Source: Psilocybe azurescens
Taxonomy: Eukaryota; Basidiomycota; Agaricomycetes; Agaricales; Agrocybaceae
Assembly: GCA_023853785.1 (NCBI GenBank)
Contig: JAJIRX010000728.1
Coordinates: 1-11,424 of the forward strand
Direction of reading: 5' to 3'
DNA length: 11,424 nt
Under the pieces are notes generated by a model. It searched no databases, was not told where the DNA came from, and saw nothing but the letters and a program-made list of their open reading frames with translations. A program made the position numbers and the translations under genes. Every line of letters starts with the position of its first letter. The stretch's first letter is position 1. Positions 8,652 through 11,424 of this stretch are shown here, piece by piece.

Positions 8652-8856
8652 AAATCCGCTCAATGGCTCATACCCAGGCATTTTTGTAGGCTATCCGGCA
8701 TACATTCTGTGGCTCTGGGGTGTCTACAGGAAACTGGTAAAGCCTTAATTTTGCAATGAATTGACAAGCATTGGTGCACACACCATAATAAATTATAAGT
8801 GAGCAATTGGGAAAGAACCGGACTGTAAATGTGATTTAAATAAGCCCAGAATCATG

Positions 8857-9415
8857 CAAATCGGACAGGATTTGAGGGAGATATAATGGTTGTAATGATC
8901 CAATTTTGTGTATTTGGCCCGGGGCAGGGCGGGAATGAGTGCCGCCCCGGTCCCGGTCCCGGGTGTAAAACGCATGAAAAATCTAGACAAAATTCCAATC
9001 AAAACGAGCCTAGAAACAGCCAAATCGGAAAGGATTTGAGGGAGATATAATGGTTGTAATGATCCAATTCTGTGTATTTGGCCCCAGGGCAGGGCGGGAA
9101 TGAGTGCCGCCCCGGTCCCGGTCCCGGGTGTAAAACGCATGAAAAATCTAGACAAAATTCCAATCAAAACAAGCCTAGAAACAGCCAAATCGGAAAGGAT
9201 TTGAGGGAGATATAATGGTTGTAATGATCCAATTTTGTGTATTTGGCCCTGGGGCAGGGCGGGAATGAGTGCCGCCCCGGTCCTGGTCCCAGGTGTAAAA
9301 CGCATGAAAAATCTAGACAAAATTCCAATCAAAACAAGCCTAGAAACAGCCAAAACGGACACAATTTGAGTGATATATGTGGGTTGTAAATTTCCAATTT
9401 TTGCTGTATTTAGCC
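8857..9415. repeat. Tandem repeat, 164/165-bp period, about 3.4 copies
   Basis: The anchor CAAATCGG begins copies at 8857, 9021 and 9186, and a diverged form (CAAAACGG) begins a fourth at 9351. Periods are 164, 165 and 165 bp. The first three copies are nearly identical. Each has an A/T-rich half with TTTGAGGGAGATATAATGG and a GC-rich half with repeated CCGGTCCCGG. The fourth diverges after about 20 bp. A worn partial unit may precede the first. Because 165 is a multiple of three and stops are lacking, the minus strand shows a long open frame through the copies. I regard that as a by-product of the repeat. Confidence 0.9.
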
Positions 9416-9424
9416 TTGGACCAG

Positions 9425-10027
9425 AACATGAATTATCATTGAAAAAGTGAATTCCGGGCCCGGGAATTTTTGCAATGGGGCGGCAATATGTCCGGAATAG
9501 TGCCGGACATTGTAAACCGGGTCGGAAACATGAATTATTATTGAAAATAGTGCATGCCGGGCCCGGGAATTTTTGTAATGGGGCGGGAATATGTCCGGAA
9601 AAGTGCCGGAAATTGTAAACTTGGTCAGAAACATGAATTATTATTGAGAATAGTGCATGCCAGGCCCAGGAATGGTTGCAATGAGGCAGAAATATGTCCG
9701 AAACATGTATTATCATTGAGAGTAGTGTATGCTGGGCTCAGGAATTTTTGCAATGGGGCAGGAATATGTCCGGAATAGTGCCGGACATTGTAAACCCGGG
9801 TCGGGAAACATGAATTATCATTGAAAAATGCAGACCACACTTGGGAATATGTCGAGATATATGTTGAGTATAGCAAACTGGGTCAGAAATGTGTATTATT
9901 ATTGAAAACAATTCAGGCCATGTCTGGGAATTTTGAAATGGGCTGGAAATATGTCTGAACAGATGACAGACATGGAATTATGAGTTGAGTAGGCATGGAA
10001 ATGTACAAAATCGTTTGTAAAATACCC
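9425..10027. repeat. Tandem array of roughly 103-bp units, degrading rightward
   Basis: Units anchored on AACATGAATTAT begin at 9425, 9527, 9630, 9702 and 9807, giving spacings of 102, 103, 72 and 105 bp, with looser copies further right. A complete unit carries the palindrome CCGGGCCCGG (for example 9454-9463) and a hairpin with arms ATGTCCGG and CCGGACAT around AATAGTG (9488-9510, again at 9766-9788). The 72-bp unit at 9630 lacks the right half of that hairpin. CpG sites in left copies are TpG or CpA in right copies. Confidence 0.85.
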
Positions 10028-10140
10028 CAGAAACATGGATTATTGTTGACAAAGACTCATGCTGAGTGTGGCAAAAGGTTAAATAGTCTGTAAACATGTC
10101 TGATCAGGTCAATATGACCGAGCCTTGAAACATGTATAAT
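9803..10140 (+). repeat. Left arm of long inverted repeat
   Basis: Its reverse complement matches 11047-11424 over nearly its whole length. For example CATGTATAAT at 10131-10140 mirrors ATTATACATG at 11047-11056, and ATTATCATTG at 9814-9823 mirrors CAATGATAAT at 11383-11392. The small change in the coordinate sum between these points (21187 to 21206) shows only a few indels. Further similarity left of 9803 belongs to the 103-bp array. Confidence 0.85.
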
Positions 10141-11046
10141 TGTCTGTAAACTATTCCAGACATACAGATTGTGATTCTATAAAGCAAAATGGGGTGGAAG
10201 TTCTTGTGCAATTCATTGTAGTATCTGACTGCTATTGCAATTAGTATCAATACCTCATTTTATCTGTGTTAATTAACCTAACTGTAGACATATTGGTCAT
10301 TTTAATTCAAGCTGCAAGCTGCAGCTGATTTTTACTTTTTCCCTGGTTATTCCACTCTTTGTATAATTTCTTTCACAAGTTACAAATGGCAGTAACAATC
10401 AGATTGCTACTTGCTTGTTTCTCAATCTGCTCTGTAACTTTTATGACCAGCATCAGTTTTTGTTTTGAATGCAACCACACTCTTGTTTTCATTAAATACC
10501 AGTATCCAACCAGCAATAATTTTATCAAGTATGCATCCATGTCAATCTGCTTAATAATGTTAACAATCAGTGGAAATGTGTCAGTTCTTTTTAGTGCTTA
10601 ACATGAATTTTAGAATACATTCAATGGACAGGCATGACAACTAACAAGCAGCACTGCACATGCTTTCTCCTCTACATATACACATTCACCACCCATACTT
10701 GCAGTTCATTCACACAACTCATTTCACTAACTGACATCTTGCCTGGGGAAAGTATAGAAGGAGAAAAATAATGGGCAATAGAATAGTATGCACTTGCTAA
10801 CCAAATTTACACTCTCATGTGCACTACAACCTGTACCTTTTCAAGCCTTGGCCAGGTGTAGAGATTGTGATAAAACAAAGTACAGGACAGGGCAGTTGAA
10901 AGGAAATGAGTGTAAAAAGATCATTGGACTGTGTTCTACATTTCAGCACATGAGCTGAGTCTTCTCGTTGATTATATACATATACCAGAACATGATTGTG
11001 GAATATTTTCCATGTTTCTGAACCAAGTCAAAGCAATTGTGCACCA
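10141..11046. other. AT-rich core between the inverted arms, CpG-free except one site
   Basis: About 900 bp with no convincing gene. The only notable open frame is an 80-codon plus-strand one at 10359-10601, which begins with TTG and has its first ATG near 10386. It is hydrophobic and matches nothing I know. I find one CpG (10966-10967) in the whole core. A short AGCTGCAAGCTGCAGCT self-complementary patch lies near 10310-10325. A piece resembling a 103-bp unit in reverse orientation lies around 11010-11030, so the right arm may begin slightly earlier than stated. Confidence 0.6.
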
Positions 11047-11424
11047 ATTATACATGTTTTAAGGCTCAGTATATATTGACTTGATCAGACATGTTTACAG
11101 GCTATTTAACCTCTTGCCACACCCAGTATGAGTCTTTGTCAATGATAATCCATGTTTCTGGGGTATTTTACAAACTATTTTATACATTTCCATGCCTACT
11201 CAACTCATAATTCCATGTTTGACATCTGTCAGGACATATTTGCAGCTCATTTAAAGATTCCCAGACATGGTCTGAATTGTTTTCAATAATAATACATTTC
11301 TGACCAAATTCAGCATGTCTAGCACTTGTCTGGACATATTCCTTCCCCATTTTAAAAATTCCTAGGCATAGTCTGCACTTTTCAATGATAATACATGTTT
11401 CTGGACATATTTCTGCCCTATTTT
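11047..11424 (-). repeat. Right arm of long inverted repeat (cut by window end)
   Basis: Reverse complement of the left arm at 9803-10140. It contains inverted forms of the AACATGAATTAT anchor (TACATGTTTCTG near 11391-11402 and CCATGTTTCTG near 11150). The last bases also resemble the reverse complement of the unit at about 9690-9720, so the repeat array most likely continues beyond the window. There are no CpG sites within it. Confidence 0.85.

Larger units (their letters stand above)
8825..11424. mobile_element. Candidate foldback-type element with long inverted arms (right end outside window)
   Basis: The segment is built from a 164/165-bp tandem array, a roughly 103-bp tandem array, a left inverted arm (9803-10140), a core (10141-11046) and a right inverted arm (11047-11424) that is cut by the window edge. 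The arms are reverse complements with small indels. Over the best 100 bp (10025-10124 against about 11063-11162) I count about ten differences by eye. The core has no transposase-like frame. This fits a foldback or large MITE-like non-autonomous DNA element with repetitive arms. The left boundary near 8825 is a guess from where repeat similarity fades, and no target-site duplication could be established. Confidence 0.55.

Noticed and set aside
8793..9716. Minus-strand open frame of about 307 codons through the repeats
   Set aside because: It is carried by the 165-bp tandem copies and the start of the 103-bp array, has no splice or promoter context, and shifts frame in the left copy. It is best explained as a stop-free repeat, not a protein gene.
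8857..10027. Possible CRISPR array
   Set aside because: The units are 100-165 bp, contiguous and without short-repeat/unique-spacer structure, and the genome is eukaryotic.
10359..10601. Hydrophobic 80-codon frame inside the element core
   Set aside because: It starts at TTG, and the core is deamination-worn sequence that shows no other coding signal. It is too short and anonymous to call an element protein.

Overview
The window looks like nuclear DNA of a filamentous fungus, most likely a basidiomycete (Agaricomycetes-like). The main reasons are two minus-strand genes. One encodes a forkhead-associated (FHA) protein of the Vps64/Far9 type, and the other a DUF6699-type protein of the kind that is expanded in mushroom-forming fungi. 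Both carry short GT-AG introns of about 80-180 nt. I see no bacterial operon, rRNA, tRNA or CRISPR array.

Layout. Positions 1-842 hold no gene I can support. Positions 1038-1511 (plus strand) hold an unrecognised candidate coding piece: two exons joined in phase across a 60-nt intron with consensus ends, and interrupted by one TAG. Positions 1512-3860 show only short unrelated open frames. Positions 4090-5670 (minus) are a decayed DUF6699 gene. Positions 5830-7585 (minus) are a decayed FHA/Vps64-like gene lying directly upstream of it. Both contain in-frame stops and several frameshifts, yet their motifs, splice sites and codon-level sense are still readable. Positions 7586-8500 are intergenic, and 8525-8651 is a cluster of palindromes.

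From about 8825 to the right edge the window is repetitive. It starts with a 164/165-bp tandem repeat (three good copies and a diverged fourth), followed by an array of roughly 103-bp units with internal hairpins. These lead into the left arm (9803-10140) of a long inverted repeat. Its right arm (11047-11424) runs off the window. Between the arms lies an AT-rich core without a convincing gene. This looks like a foldback-type, non-autonomous mobile element or its relic. Sequence from 10121 to 11424 contains only one CpG, whereas the outer repeats and the pseudogenes are CpG-rich. The differences between copies and between arms are mostly transitions, as expected from deamination of methylated cytosine or an RIP-like process.

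The genes do not form a pathway. The likely story is a gene-poor, repeat-influenced locus where two housekeeping-like genes (or extra copies of them) are decaying. The oddest point is that every in-frame stop I could place in the recognisable frames is TAG, several of them where glutamine is expected. Ordinary CAG-to-TAG decay is the simplest reading, but sequencing or assembly error and TAG recoding should be checked. All family assignments are from reading motifs by eye; no database search was possible.
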